Source: DASUCS01 sp041166745 (GTDB lineage Bacteria; Actinomycetota; Acidimicrobiia; Acidimicrobiales; JACDCH01). From it: DNA of 64,000 bases. A model generated the notes under the pieces. It saw only the letters and a program-made list of their open reading frames with translations, was not told the origin of the DNA and did not search any database. The translations under genes were made by a program, and so were the position numbers. The stretch spans positions 244,846-308,845 of the forward strand of contig JBEEGH010000029.1 of assembly GCA_041166745.1 (NCBI GenBank). The letters are read 5' to 3'. Position 1 is the first letter of the stretch. Every line of letters begins with the position of its first letter. Shown in pieces: positions 33,576 to 43,700 of the stretch.

Positions 33576-35189
33576 GTGACAGTGATTGATTCCCTCATCG
33601 ACGACTACGTTGCGTGGCTGTTCACCGAGTCACCGACGCTCGCAACCTTTCACGGCGCCGACGGCCATGACGATGAGATGCCCGACCTCTCGGCCGCGGG
33701 ATACGCCCAACGGGATGCCACCGAGGACGAGTGGGCACGCCGCTTCGGCGACCTCTCCGACCCCGATCTCGGCCCTGATGAACGCATCGACCGCGATCTC
33801 GTCCTCTCCCAACTCCGCGGTTCGTCGATCACTCGAGACTGGCGGCGGTGGCAGCGCGATCCCGATTCGTACGTGTCCGCCGGCCTCATGGGCGTCTTCT
33901 CGCTGTTCGTTCGACGGCTGCATCCCGAGCCCGAGCTCGTGCGCTCCGCGGTCGCGCGCCTCAACCAGGTACCCCGTGTCCTCGACGAGGGTCGCGCCAA
34001 TCTCGACCCGGAGCTGGCGAGCGAGCTCTTGGTCAATCGCGCCCTCGGGCAATGCCGGGCCGCGGTCGTGTACAGCCGCGACCTTCTGCCCGCCGAAGTC
34101 TCCGACGCGAAGTTGCGCGCCGAGATCACGGAGGCAGGCGCGACCGCGGCGGCGGCGTACGAGTCATTCGCCGAGTTCCTCACCGAACTCGCCGGCCAGG
34201 CCAGGGGCCACTGGGCCATCGGCGAGGAGCGCTACAGCCGGTTGCTGCGCGAGAAGGAGTTGCTGGCGGACGATGCACCGTCGTTGCGCGAACGTGGACG
34301 CGCCGCGCACGCCGCGCTCGACACCGAGATGCGCGAGCTGTGCCGCACGCACTGGGATGACGAGGACTGGCGCACCCGGCTCGATCTCGTCAACGCCGAC
34401 CGACCCGACACGCCGGAGGCGATGCGCGACGGCTACGAGCGGTGGACCAACGACGCCCGCGCCTTCCTGGTCGAGCACGACCTCGTGTCGTTTCCTGAAG
34501 GCGAACACTGCACGGTCGAACCGTCGCCACCGTTCCAACGCCCCGTCCTCGCGGTCGCGTCGTACTTCCAGCCGCCGGCCATGCGCCCCTCGCTCGAAGG
34601 CCGGTTCAACGTCCCCTACCCGCCCGAAGGCACCTCGGCAGACGAGCTGGCGCAGCGGTTGGCCGACAACAGCTACCCGAGCATGCCGACGACGAGCGTG
34701 CACGAGGCCTACCCCGGGCACCACTGGCACTTCGCATGGATGCAGGCCAACGCCAGCACCTTGCGGCGGCTCGTGACGACGCCGTACTTCGTCGAGGGAT
34801 GGGGGCTCTACTCCGAGGTGATGATGCGCGAGCAAGGCTTCTACACCGACCCCGGTCAAGAGCTCTGCCACCTCGACGCCCGCATCTTCCGCGCCGCCCG
34901 CATCGTCGCCGACACGAGCCTGCACTGCGGCGACATGACGTTCGACGAGGCCGTCACGTACATGCACGAGAACACCGGTCTCACCGAAGCCACGGCCCGC
35001 GCTGAAGTGATGCGCTACTGCACGTGGCCGACGCAGGCGGCCTCGTATCTCACCGGGTCGCTGGAGATCGAACGGATGCGCGCGGCGTGGTTGAGCGAGC
35101 GTCGCGGCAGCCTGCGCGATTTCCACGACCGAATTGCGGGCTCCGGCGGGCTGCCGATCGCCCTCGCCGAGCGCGCGCTCTTCGCGTGA
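33576..35189 (+). CDS. DUF885 family metallopeptidase
   Basis: A 537-residue cytosolic protein of the DUF885 (M32/carboxypeptidase-like) family. The zinc motif is in TSVHEAYPGHHWHFAWM (about 375-391), with the third ligand in VEGWGLYSE. Members hydrolyse peptides or similar substrates, but few have been studied. It starts with GTG 33576 and overlaps the PEBP lipoprotein gene by 4 bases (GTGA). It is divergent from the MgtE-like gene. Confidence 0.85.
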   Translation: MTVIDSLIDDYVAWLFTESPTLATFHGADGHDDEMPDLSAAGYAQRDATEDEWARRFGDLSDPDLGPDERIDRDLVLSQLRGSSITRDWRRWQRDPDSYVSAGLMGVFSLFVRRLHPEPELVRSAVARLNQVPRVLDEGRANLDPELASELLVNRALGQCRAAVVYSRDLLPAEVSDAKLRAEITEAGATAAAAYESFAEFLTELAGQARGHWAIGEERYSRLLREKELLADDAPSLRERGRAAHAALDTEMRELCRTHWDDEDWRTRLDLVNADRPDTPEAMRDGYERWTNDARAFLVEHDLVSFPEGEHCTVEPSPPFQRPVLAVASYFQPPAMRPSLEGRFNVPYPPEGTSADELAQRLADNSYPSMPTTSVHEAYPGHHWHFAWMQANASTLRRLVTTPYFVEGWGLYSEVMMREQGFYTDPGQELCHLDARIFRAARIVADTSLHCGDMTFDEAVTYMHENTGLTEATARAEVMRYCTWPTQAASYLTGSLEIERMRAAWLSERRGSLRDFHDRIAGSGGLPIALAERALFA

Positions 35190-35776
35190 AGGGCGCTGCG
35201 CTCGTTGCGATCGCGTTTCTTGTAGCTGGTTGTGCCCACAACGACGGGCGGGCGCTGCGGCCTCCGGCTCCCGGTGCCACCGCTCCGGCGCTGCCGTCGA
35301 CGACGGTGCCCGGACAGACGAGTGCCGTGGCTCCGCTCTCGCTCACGAGCACGGCGTTCGCCCCCGGTGGGTCGATCCCGCTCGAGCACACCTGTGACGG
35401 CGCCGGCGTCTCCCCTCCGTTGGCCTGGGGCTCCGTGCCGGAATCCACGGTCGAACTCGCGATCGTCGTGACCGATCCGGATGCCGACGGATTCGTCCAC
35501 TGGGTGTTGGCGGGGCTCGATCCGAGCGTGCAAGCCATCGCGCTCGGCGTGGTGCCCGATGGCGCCATCCAAGCGAAGAACGATGCCGACACCGTTGGTT
35601 GGACGGGCCCGTGCCCGCCGAAGGCAGCGGAGGCGCATGCGTACGTCTTCACGCTCTATGCGCTGACGGCGCCGAGCGGCGTGACCGCGGAGATGAGCGG
35701 TAAGGCTGCCATCACGGCGATCGCGAAGATCCCCGGTCTGACCGCCACCCTGATCGGCATCTACGGCCGGGTCTGA
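35186..35776 (+). CDS. YbhB/YbcL (PEBP) family lipoprotein
   Basis: A 196-residue protein with an N-terminal lipobox (FLVAGC, Cys near 15), a Pro/Thr linker and a PEBP domain of the YbhB type. The domain has STAFAPGGSIPLEHTCDGAG, the DPDAD and HWVLAGLD ligand pocket motifs, GWTGPCPPK and the strand YVFTLYAL. PEBP proteins bind phosphorylated or anionic ligands; the bacterial role is unclear. GTG 35186 overlaps the DUF885 stop (GTGA). Confidence 0.85.
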   Translation: MKGAALVAIAFLVAGCAHNDGRALRPPAPGATAPALPSTTVPGQTSAVAPLSLTSTAFAPGGSIPLEHTCDGAGVSPPLAWGSVPESTVELAIVVTDPDADGFVHWVLAGLDPSVQAIALGVVPDGAIQAKNDADTVGWTGPCPPKAAEAHAYVFTLYALTAPSGVTAEMSGKAAITAIAKIPGLTATLIGIYGRV

Positions 35777-36052
35777 TCACCCGACGCGAAAGCCGCGCTG
35801 TCCGGTCACGGGCTGACCCTCGATCTCGATGCCAGTCACATGCGCTCGTGGCGGGCCGATGCGGGCCCACGCAACGAACGCGTCGACGGCAGCCGCGCGA
35901 CCCTCGACGATCATCTCGACCCGCCCGTCGTTCAAGTTCCGCGCGAGGCCGGCGAGATGCAGGCGCACCGCCTCGCGTTCCGCACTGGCGCGATACCAGA
36001 CGCCTTGGACGAGACCTTCCACGAGTACGCGGCGGCGCACCATTTCGTCCAC
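35777..36052 (-). CDS. acyP: Acylphosphatase
   Basis: A 91-residue acylphosphatase that hydrolyses acyl phosphates. VEGLVQGVWYRASAEREA (12-29) holds the phosphate loop and catalytic Arg, and LAGLARNLNDGRVEMIVEG the catalytic Asn. GTG 36052 starts 8 bases after TAGGTT and so is preferred over the ATG at 36043. It ends exactly where the convergent PEBP gene ends. Confidence 0.9.
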   Translation of the reverse strand: MDEMVRRRVLVEGLVQGVWYRASAEREAVRLHLAGLARNLNDGRVEMIVEGRAAAVDAFVAWARIGPPRAHVTGIEIEGQPVTGQRGFRVG

Positions 36053-36060
36053 GGCGTGCG

Positions 36061-36066
36061 AACCTA
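36061..36066 (-). promoter_or_regulatory. Leaderless -10 element (TAGGTT) of acyP
   Basis: On the minus strand TAGGTT ends 8 bases before GTG 36052, in the short gap to the divergent membrane protein gene. Confidence 0.45.
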
Positions 36067-36071
36067 TCTGC

Positions 36072-36713
36072 GTGTCCGTGCTCGACGTCGCGACCGTGGC
36101 CGTTCTCGCCTTCGTCGGCGTTCGAATCGCCGGCGGCGCGCGGATCGCCCTCAGCGGGAGAGGTCGGGATCAGGTCGCTCGCATCGTCCGGGGTTTTCGG
36201 CCACACCATTTCGTACTCGCCGTCCCGGCGTTCGTGCTCACCCTGACGGCCGCCATCGTGCTCCTGCAGTTTCCGATTCTCGACTGGGGCTGGTGGACAG
36301 CCCTCGGGGGCTTCGGGAATCCCGTCACGGGCGGTACCGAACGCACGACAGGAACGCCGCTCGAGTGGCTCGTACCGTTGGTGTTCCTCACTTTGCTCGT
36401 TCCCGCTCTGCCGCTGTTCGCCGAAGCCGAGGAGCGCATGTTCCGACTCGGAGCCGAGTGTCGTTCGCGATGGGGGCGACTCCGGAGAAGCGTGGAGTTC
36501 GGGCTCGCGCACGCAATCATCGGAATTCCGATCGGTGTCGCACTCGGGTTGAGTGTCGGCGGCATGTACTTCACGTGGAGCTACATGCGCATGTTCCGCC
36601 GTACCGGTGATCAGAATGCTGCGATGCTCGAGAGCACGCGCGCCCACACCGCATACAACGCGACGGTGTTCATGCTCATCGGTGTCGTGCTTCTCCTCGG
36701 GCTGGATCCCTGA
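36072..36713 (+). CDS. Membrane protein upstream of lemA
   Basis: A 213-residue hydrophobic protein with helices at about 2-20, 45-68, 100-118, 141-162 and 190-212 and the conserved-looking block EAEERMFRLGAECRSRWGR. It begins at GTG 36072. It overlaps lemA by one base (TGATG), so the two are coupled. No family recognised with confidence. Confidence 0.6.
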   Translation: MSVLDVATVAVLAFVGVRIAGGARIALSGRGRDQVARIVRGFRPHHFVLAVPAFVLTLTAAIVLLQFPILDWGWWTALGGFGNPVTGGTERTTGTPLEWLVPLVFLTLLVPALPLFAEAEERMFRLGAECRSRWGRLRRSVEFGLAHAIIGIPIGVALGLSVGGMYFTWSYMRMFRRTGDQNAAMLESTRAHTAYNATVFMLIGVVLLLGLDP

Positions 36714-37276
36714 TGGTCATCGCCGTCGTGCTCCTCGGTATCGCGCTGATCATCGTGTTGGCGGCATTGGTGTCGTACAACCGCTTCGTTCGTCAGCGCC
36801 AACTCGTCGACAACTCGTGGTCCAACGTCGACACCGAACTGAAGCGGCGCTACGACCTCGTCCCCAACCTCGTCGCGACCGTCAAGGGCTACGCCGCGCA
36901 CGAGAGCACGACTCTGGAGGCGGTGGTACGCGCTCGGCGCGATGCGGTCGACGCTCGCGGTGGGGCCGCCGAGCAGGCGACGCAGGAAAACCTCCTGGTC
37001 GACGCCTTGAAGCATCTCCTGGCGTTGCGAGAGGCGTATCCCGACCTCAAGGCGAACATCGAGTTTCTCGACCTGCAACGACAGCTCACGGTCACCGAAG
37101 ATCGCATCCAGGCTGCGAGACGCTTCTACAACGCCAACGTGCGCGACTACAACACGCGAGTCGAGACGTTCCCGAGCATGTTGGTGGCGTCATTCGGTCG
37201 CTTCGAGAAGCGGGACTACTTCGAGGTCGAGCCGGCGATCCGCGATGCCGGCGCACCGGGGATCGCGCTCACCTAG
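36713..37276 (+). CDS. lemA: LemA family protein
   Basis: A 187-residue LemA protein: an N-terminal transmembrane helix (residues 3-20), then a helical bundle with YNRFVRQRQLVDNSWSNVD and the family's central LKRRYDLVPNLVATVKGYA. ENLLVDALKHLLALREAYPD is the middle helix, and RRFYNANVRDYNTRVETFPS the last signature. The role in bacteria is unknown. The overlap with the upstream membrane gene indicates a shared transcript. Confidence 0.9.
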   Translation: MVIAVVLLGIALIIVLAALVSYNRFVRQRQLVDNSWSNVDTELKRRYDLVPNLVATVKGYAAHESTTLEAVVRARRDAVDARGGAAEQATQENLLVDALKHLLALREAYPDLKANIEFLDLQRQLTVTEDRIQAARRFYNANVRDYNTRVETFPSMLVASFGRFEKRDYFEVEPAIRDAGAPGIALT

Positions 37277-38261
37277 ACGACGCGAGTGAGTACGAGATCG
37301 TGCTCGCGACGCAGTTCGAGTTCGGCACCACATTCAACGTCAAGGTTCCGAGCAGCTGATCGGGCTGTATCGAGCTGAGCGACAGGCTGCCCGTGAGCGT
37401 TGTCTCGCCGAGCAGCTCGCCACTGGTGAAGCCGCGACATGGAGCCGTTCCGCTGACGGCGCCCTCGTAGTGGTCCCCCACAAAGGACAGATCGATCTGT
37501 TCTCGCGCGCCCTGCGACCCTTCGGCGTCGACGTGGAGCGTGCAGGGTGTCGCCACGCACGAGGACGTGATCACATACGACAGTTGCAACACCTGACCAA
37601 CCGGTTGTCGCGGATTGTTCGATGACGTCACCGTGCGAGTCACCGTCCATGTACCACCCAGCGAGCTCGCGACCGCCAGTTCGGCCGGCTGCGTGGTCGA
37701 AGGCGACGTCGTGGCCACGGTTGCGTTCGCCGCGACGGTGCTTCCGTCATCGCCACCGCGTGACGCCAGGGCGACGACGGCGCCCACCACCACGACTCCG
37801 GCGACCGCCGCGCCTACGAGGACGGATCGCGAAGCCCGCGGACGCCGTTGTCGTTTGCGCCGGCGAGCGTCGGCGGGGGTCCCCCCGCTGCCACCGAATC
37901 CCAGCGGGCGCGGCCGGCCGGGGACGCGCTCGGGCGGAACGATCGCGTCTGGCGCCGTGATGCCGTCGAAGAGTCCGGTCCGCCGGGTCTGATCGGCGGT
38001 CTGCAGGATGCGGCCGGAGGGAGGTGACGCCAGAAACCGACACACGGCGGCGTCGAGTCGCCCAGCGTCGAGCTCGTCGAAGAATCCGGCCAGCTCGGCC
38101 CGCGGGACACACGCAATCCCCTCACGAGCACCGACCACGCGAAACGCGACCGCATCCCACGCGATGGACACGGGCTCGACAGTGAACTCCGGGCGGACGC
38201 GCGAGCGAGTGACCTGCTCGAACGGGTTCGACTCGCCTACTGCAGTGCCGGCCCCCACCAC
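37269..38261 (-). CDS. Hypothetical single-pass membrane protein
   Basis: A 330-residue protein, no family recognised. The N-terminal 130 residues are cytoplasmic-type and proline-rich. A basic stretch (RRRKRQRRPRASR) and a single transmembrane helix (about 148-165) follow. A Thr/Ser linker and a beta-rich extracytoplasmic domain with four Cys (about 234, 239, 276 and 313) close it. It lies directly downstream of a Ser/Thr kinase gene (18 bases), so it may be phosphorylated on its N-terminal side; that is inference. Confidence 0.6.
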   Translation of the reverse strand: MVGAGTAVGESNPFEQVTRSRVRPEFTVEPVSIAWDAVAFRVVGAREGIACVPRAELAGFFDELDAGRLDAAVCRFLASPPSGRILQTADQTRRTGLFDGITAPDAIVPPERVPGRPRPLGFGGSGGTPADARRRKRQRRPRASRSVLVGAAVAGVVVVGAVVALASRGGDDGSTVAANATVATTSPSTTQPAELAVASSLGGTWTVTRTVTSSNNPRQPVGQVLQLSYVITSSCVATPCTLHVDAEGSQGAREQIDLSFVGDHYEGAVSGTAPCRGFTSGELLGETTLTGSLSLSSIQPDQLLGTLTLNVVPNSNCVASTISYSLASSR

Positions 38262-38279
38262 CGCGGAGCGTACTGCCGG

Positions 38280-39488
38280 TCAGCCATCGCCGCCGTCGTG
38301 CTTCTTGCCGCCCTTGCGCGGTGGGGCAGTCGTCGGTGGAACCGTTTCGGCGACCACGGGCGCAGGCGCCGACGTCGGAGCCACGGTGGTGGAGGTCTGC
38401 GCGTCCGCGGGCAGGCCGCCTCCCTGGTTGCCTCCGATGGCCAAGCCGACGATCAGCACGAGCGCGATCAGTGCGGCCGCGATCACGGTGACCGGCACTC
38501 GTCGCGCATCGAACTTCCGCGGACGCGCGACCGCGGTCGCGCTCGCCGCGGTGCCGGCAGCCGCGGCGCCGGTGGTCGCGACGACTGCCGTCGGCGCGCC
38601 GGATGCGGCGGCGGCCGCGGCCGAAGCGCCCGCCAGCGGAACGGTGGTCGTGACATCGCCGGCGACCGGCAACAACGCCGTGGCATCGGCCGGCGGCTCA
38701 CCGGCGCGGACGGTGATCGCCTCGGCAACGGCCGCGGCGGTCGGGCGCACGCTCGGATCGGACGCCGTCATCGCTCCGAGCAGTGCCGCCAGTGACCGAT
38801 CGGCGGTGGGCGGGATCTCCGGCTGGCGGTGCAGGCGAGCAAGCGCTGCCTCGGATGCAGATCCTTGATATGCCCGTTCGCCGGTGAGCGCCTCGAGCAA
38901 GACCAGCCCGAGGGCGTAGATGTCCGATGCCGGGGTGGCCGGGTCGCCGTTGACCTGCTCGGGTGCGAGGTATGCGGCGGTGCCGATCACGAAGCCGGTC
39001 GCCGTGATCGCGGTGACATCGGTGAGACGAGCGATGCCGAAGTCGGTCAAGTGCACGTCGCCGCTGCGATCGAACAACACGTTCCCGGGCTTCACGTCGC
39101 GATGGACGACTCCGATCTCGTGAGCGTGGGCGAGCGCATCAGCAAGCACTCCGCCGATCCTCGCGACTTCAGGCTCCTCGAGTGGCCCTCGAAGCAGGAC
39201 CGCGGACAGCGGCTCGCCGTCGATGAGGTCGAGCACGAGATACGGAATCCCGTCTTGCTCACCTCCGCCACACATTCGGACGATCGCAGGGTGGTCCAGC
39301 CGCGCCAGGGTCTGGCCTTCTTGCTCGAATCGGTGCAGGTCATCTGGGCTGACGGCGCGGAGCACCTTGATCGCGACGGGGCGACCAGTTTCGAGATCGT
39401 CCGCCCGATGAACGTCGGCGCCACCACCACGACCGATGATGGGCCCGAGGCGGTACCGCCCGCTGAGAACGGTCTCCGTGGCCAGCAC
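38280..39488 (-). CDS. Ser/Thr protein kinase (PknB-like)
   Basis: A 402-residue membrane-bound Hanks-type kinase. IGRGGGADVHRADD (P loop), AIKVL with the ATP-binding Lys (about 42), HRDVKPGNVLF (catalytic loop), TDFGIA (DFG) and APEQ (APE) show an active enzyme. Residues 270-330 are Ala-rich, a transmembrane helix lies at about 333-352, and a Pro/Thr-rich tail ends it with basic KKH. The extracytoplasmic part is only about 50 residues, so a ligand domain is absent. Start GTG 39488. Confidence 0.9.
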   Translation of the reverse strand: MLATETVLSGRYRLGPIIGRGGGADVHRADDLETGRPVAIKVLRAVSPDDLHRFEQEGQTLARLDHPAIVRMCGGGEQDGIPYLVLDLIDGEPLSAVLLRGPLEEPEVARIGGVLADALAHAHEIGVVHRDVKPGNVLFDRSGDVHLTDFGIARLTDVTAITATGFVIGTAAYLAPEQVNGDPATPASDIYALGLVLLEALTGERAYQGSASEAALARLHRQPEIPPTADRSLAALLGAMTASDPSVRPTAAAVAEAITVRAGEPPADATALLPVAGDVTTTVPLAGASAAAAAASGAPTAVVATTGAAAAGTAASATAVARPRKFDARRVPVTVIAAALIALVLIVGLAIGGNQGGGLPADAQTSTTVAPTSAPAPVVAETVPPTTAPPRKGGKKHDGGDG

Positions 39489-39497
39489 CGCGCTTGC

Positions 39498-40592
39498 CTA
39501 CCCCTTCTGTCCCCGAGTCATCCGGGTCAACGGAGGACGCCGGTACCGCAGCGAACGGTCGCTCGACCAGGGGGCGTACGGCGCGGCCGTGAGACCGGCG
39601 AGCGCGAGCAACACGGTGTCGTAGTTCACCCGCCAGCCCTTGAAGTCCTGCCAGCACTGCTCGCGCTGCGGCCGTACGGGCACGCCGAAGTCGGCCAACT
39701 CGTCGTACGCCGCATCGAATTCGCTTCGATCGATGCTGATCGGATCGTCAGGGTTCGGATCGGTGTCGTGCGGAATCCCGAAGTAGTCGGCGACTCGACG
39801 CAGGCACAGGTACCCCGATCGGATGCACAGCTGGGCACGCGCGTTCTGAGGCAGGTTCAGCACCGACGAGCGCAGCGCGGCGGCATCGAGCACCGTCCCG
39901 GCCGAGGTGATCCACGAACGATCGTGCGTGATCGATCGGAAGAAGACCAGCGAGGGCTGCGACGTATGCGTTTCTTCGACGTCGGCGAACCATCGCTCCC
40001 AGTCGTCCCAGATCTCGTCGAGGGCGTCGAGCCGGTTGAGCGCGTGGTGCCGCCGGATCATCGTGATCGCGCTCGGCGGTGAGCCGGCGCGAGTGGTGAG
40101 ACGAGTGACTTCGAGCTCGCGTCGTTGGAATGCGCTGTAGATCGACGGCAGATAGCTGATGAGCAGAGCGATGAGCCCCAGACCGAGAGCCGCCTCGACG
40201 TACGAGGCGAAATGCGTCGGAAGGTCTGGTGGAACAGAGAATCCGAGCGTGAAGAGCGATGAGCCCGAAAGGTAGAAGGCCTCACGCAGCGGGTTGACGC
40301 CGAGGCCCCAGTTGATGCCCGTGAATCCGACGATCACGAGCGAGACCCACGTCCACGGCAGCGCGATCAAGGAGATGGGCGCGTACATCGCCAGTGAGCG
40401 GTCCCGTTGCTCGTAGGTCTTCGCGCTCTTGCCCCAGAGGTTGAAGACGCCGCGCATGGCGACGAACACCCAACGGGTGAGCAGGACGGGCTCGCCGCGC
40501 GGCAATACGACGGTACGCACGGCCGCCAGCAGCACCCAGATCCCGACCGCTGCACCGGCGAATACTGCGACGAGCCGCCCCAAGGACTCCAC
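39498..40592 (-). CDS. Ion channel-like membrane protein
   Basis: A 364-residue protein whose N-terminal third has four hydrophobic helices and a pore-like loop GSSLFTLGFSVPPD (about 109-122), resembling the Ion_trans_2 (two-pore-helix K+ channel) type. The filter reads TLGFS instead of TVGYG, so the ion is uncertain. The C-terminal 220 residues are cytosolic and helical, with no named domain. It precedes the Ser/Thr kinase gene by 9 bases on the same strand; the kinase may regulate it. A 162-bp gap without genes separates it from dnaE2. Confidence 0.65.
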   Translation of the reverse strand: MESLGRLVAVFAGAAVGIWVLLAAVRTVVLPRGEPVLLTRWVFVAMRGVFNLWGKSAKTYEQRDRSLAMYAPISLIALPWTWVSLVIVGFTGINWGLGVNPLREAFYLSGSSLFTLGFSVPPDLPTHFASYVEAALGLGLIALLISYLPSIYSAFQRRELEVTRLTTRAGSPPSAITMIRRHHALNRLDALDEIWDDWERWFADVEETHTSQPSLVFFRSITHDRSWITSAGTVLDAAALRSSVLNLPQNARAQLCIRSGYLCLRRVADYFGIPHDTDPNPDDPISIDRSEFDAAYDELADFGVPVRPQREQCWQDFKGWRVNYDTVLLALAGLTAAPYAPWSSDRSLRYRRPPLTRMTRGQKG

Positions 40593-40599
40593 CCGCCGA

Positions 40600-40605
40600 A
40601 GCCTA
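40600..40605 (-). promoter_or_regulatory. Leaderless -10 element (TAGGCT) of channel gene
   Basis: TAGGCT on the minus strand ends 7 bases before GTG 40592. It probably drives the channel, kinase and membrane protein genes. Confidence 0.5.
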
Positions 40606-40754
40606 GGGGCGACCCGTCAGCAGAAACTCCCGCACGACTCGAGGCTCGTCCCCTCGATCGTGCGGTGTGCCCACCACGTAAGGGCACTGTGACAGAGCGC
40701 CGACATGTCGCCCATGACCGTTTTGGAAACCACTCATTCGGACCATGACGAGCA

Positions 40755-43700
40755 TCACCGGAAGTCGCGGCTCTTCATCGTTCCGTCGAGCGGCAGGGGT
40801 TCGATGCGCTCGGCCACGACGTTGATCACGCCCTCGTGCTTCTCCAAGCGGCCCCGGATCAGCAGGGCGGGACAACTCCGGGCCACCCGGCGATGGCGCA
40901 CCCAGCAACCTTTCGAGCAGATGACGTTGATGAGCCCGGTCTCGTCCTCGAGGTTGATGAAGATCGTGCCTTGAGCCGTAGCCGGACGCTGCCGGTGCGT
41001 CACCACCCCACCCACGAGGACCTTCTCGCCGGCCTCGACCGCCGCCAGCCCCGAGGCAGGAACCGCGCCGAGCGCGTCGAGATGGGCACGGACGAAGCGC
41101 GTGGGATGGCCATCAGGGCTCACGCCCGTGGCCCAGAGATCGGCGATCGCTTCTTCGCGCAACGACATGCCCGGCAGCGTCGGCGCGTCGACGCCGGTGA
41201 CGATGCCGGCCAGCCGATCGGGCCCCGACTGCGCGACCGCACCCGCTCCCCACAGCGCCTCGCGCCGCGACAGGCTGCGCAGCTTGCCGTCCGACTCGCG
41301 GACGGACAGACATCCGAACGCACCTGCGGTCGACATCGCTTCGAGGTGGGCGAGGTTGAGCGCCGGTACTCGCCGCTCGAGATCTTCCATCGACTCGTAG
41401 GGACGCCTCGCGGCGATCGCTTTGGCGAGGTCGTCACCGATCCCCCGCACCGACCCGATCCCGAGCCGCACCTCGGGTCCTCCGTGCCCCCACGTCTCCC
41501 ACGGCGAACTCGAGGCAATAGGGGGCGGTAAACGCCCCCTATTGCCTCGAGAATGAGATTCGAGGGTGGCGTTCCAGTCGGAGGCATTGACGTCGGGGGT
41601 GCGGACCTCGACGCCGTGCCGGCGGGCGTCCTGCACGAGCGAGTGCGGCGAATAGAAGCCCATCGGCTGCGCGTTGAGCAGCCCCGCGCAGAACGCGGCG
41701 GGGTAGTACCGCTTGAGCCACGAGCTGGCGTACACGAGGTAGGCGAAGCTCACCGAGTGGCTCTCGGGGAAGCCGTAGTTGGCGAAGGCCGAGAGCTTGT
41801 CCCACATCATGTCGGCGGTCTCGCCGACGACCCCGCGCTCGGCCATGCCGTCGTAGAGCCGCTGGCGGATGCGCTCCATGCGCTCTTTGCTGCGCTTCGA
41901 TGCCATCGCTTGACGAAGTTGGTCGGCCTCCCCTGGCGTGAACCCGGCGATCATGATGGCCATCTGCATGAGCTGTTCTTGGAAGAGCGGCACCCCCAAC
42001 GTCTTCTCCAACACCGGCTCGAGGAGCGGGTGCATGTACGTGACCGGCTCGGTGCCGTTGCGCCGGCGGATGTACGGATGCACCGACCCGCCTTGGATCG
42101 GGCCAGGGCGAATCAACGCGACTTCGACGACGAGGTCGTAGAAGCACTTCGGTTTCAAACGCGGCAGCGTGGCCATCTGCGCGCGTGACTCGACTTGGAA
42201 CGTGCCGACCGAGTCGGCCCGGCACAACATGGCGTAGACCTCGTCGTCCTGCGGGATCGTCGCCAGCTCCACATCGACCCCGTGGTGCTCGCGCACGAGG
42301 TCGATCGTGTAGTGCAGCGCACTCAACATCCCCAGGCCGAGCATGTCGAACTTCACGAGCCCGGCCGCGGCGCAGTCGTCCTTGTCCCACTGCAAGACGC
42401 TGCGGTTCTCCATGCGACCCCATTCGGTGGGACACACCTCGACGATCGGCCGGTCGCAGATGACCATGCCGCCGGAGTGGATGCCGAGATGGCGCGGGAA
42501 GTGCTCGACCTGCTGCGCCAGTGCGAGCACCGCCTCGGGGATCTCGTGATCGGCCAACTTCTTCGTGGCTTCGACCGCGCCCCACGCGTCGACCTGCTTC
42601 GACCACGCATCTTGCTGACCGGTGGAGTAACCGAGGGCCTTGGCCATGTCGCGGATCGACGACTTCGCGCGATACGTGATCACGTTGGCCACCTGCGCAG
42701 CATGCAAGCGGTCGTAGCGCTCGTACACGTACTGGATGGCTTCTTCCCGCCGATCGCTCTCGATGTCGATGTCGATGTCTGGCGGGCCGTCGCGCTCCGG
42801 CGACAGGAAGCGCTCGAACAACAGGCCGAGCGACACCGCGTCGGCGTTGGTGATACCCAGCGCATAACAAACCGCGCTGTTGGCCGCCGAGCCGCGCCCT
42901 TGGCAGTAGATGTTCGCTCGTCGGCAGAACTCGACGATGTCCCACACGATGAGGAAGTAGCCGGGGAACCCAAGCGCATCGATGAGATCGAGCTCGTGCG
43001 CGATCTGGGCGAACGCCTTCTCCTTCTCTGCTTCGGTGCGGTGCCCGTATCGGCGTTGTGCTCCTGCTTCGGTGATGCGCCGCAGGAACTGCATCTCGGT
43101 CAAGCCTTCGGGACATGGATAGGGCGGAAGCTCCGGCGCGACGAGATGGAGATCGAACGCGCACTCGACCCCGAGCTCAGCGGCGCGCGCCACGACACCG
43201 GGATAGCGCCGGAAACGGCGCTCTTGCTCGAAGCCAGCGCGCAGATGGGCCGCGGCTGCGGCGGGCAGCCAGCCGTCGATCTCGTCGAGACTGCGACGCG
43301 CTCGTACCGCGGCGAGCGCGGTGGCCAGTGGGCGACGGCTCGGCACTGCGTAGTGCACGTTGTTGGTGGCGACACATTCCACACCAGCGCGCGCCGCGAT
43401 CTGCACGAGCGCGTCGTTGCGGGCCGAGTCGAGCGGGTCGTTGTGATCCCACAGCTCCACGCCGACGTTGTGCGCCCCGAAGAGGGCAACGAGGTCTGCC
43501 AGCGCTCGACTCGCGACCGCGGGGCCGTCGCGCAACAACGCGCTCGGCACCGTGCCCTTACGACAGCCGGTGAGCACCATCCAATGCCCGCCGTGAGCCT
43601 GTGCGAGCTCGGAAAGGTTGTAGACGGGCTTGCCCTTCTCCTTGCCGCGCATCTGCGCCGCGCTGATCATGCGAGCCAATCGCGCATAGCCCGACGGATC

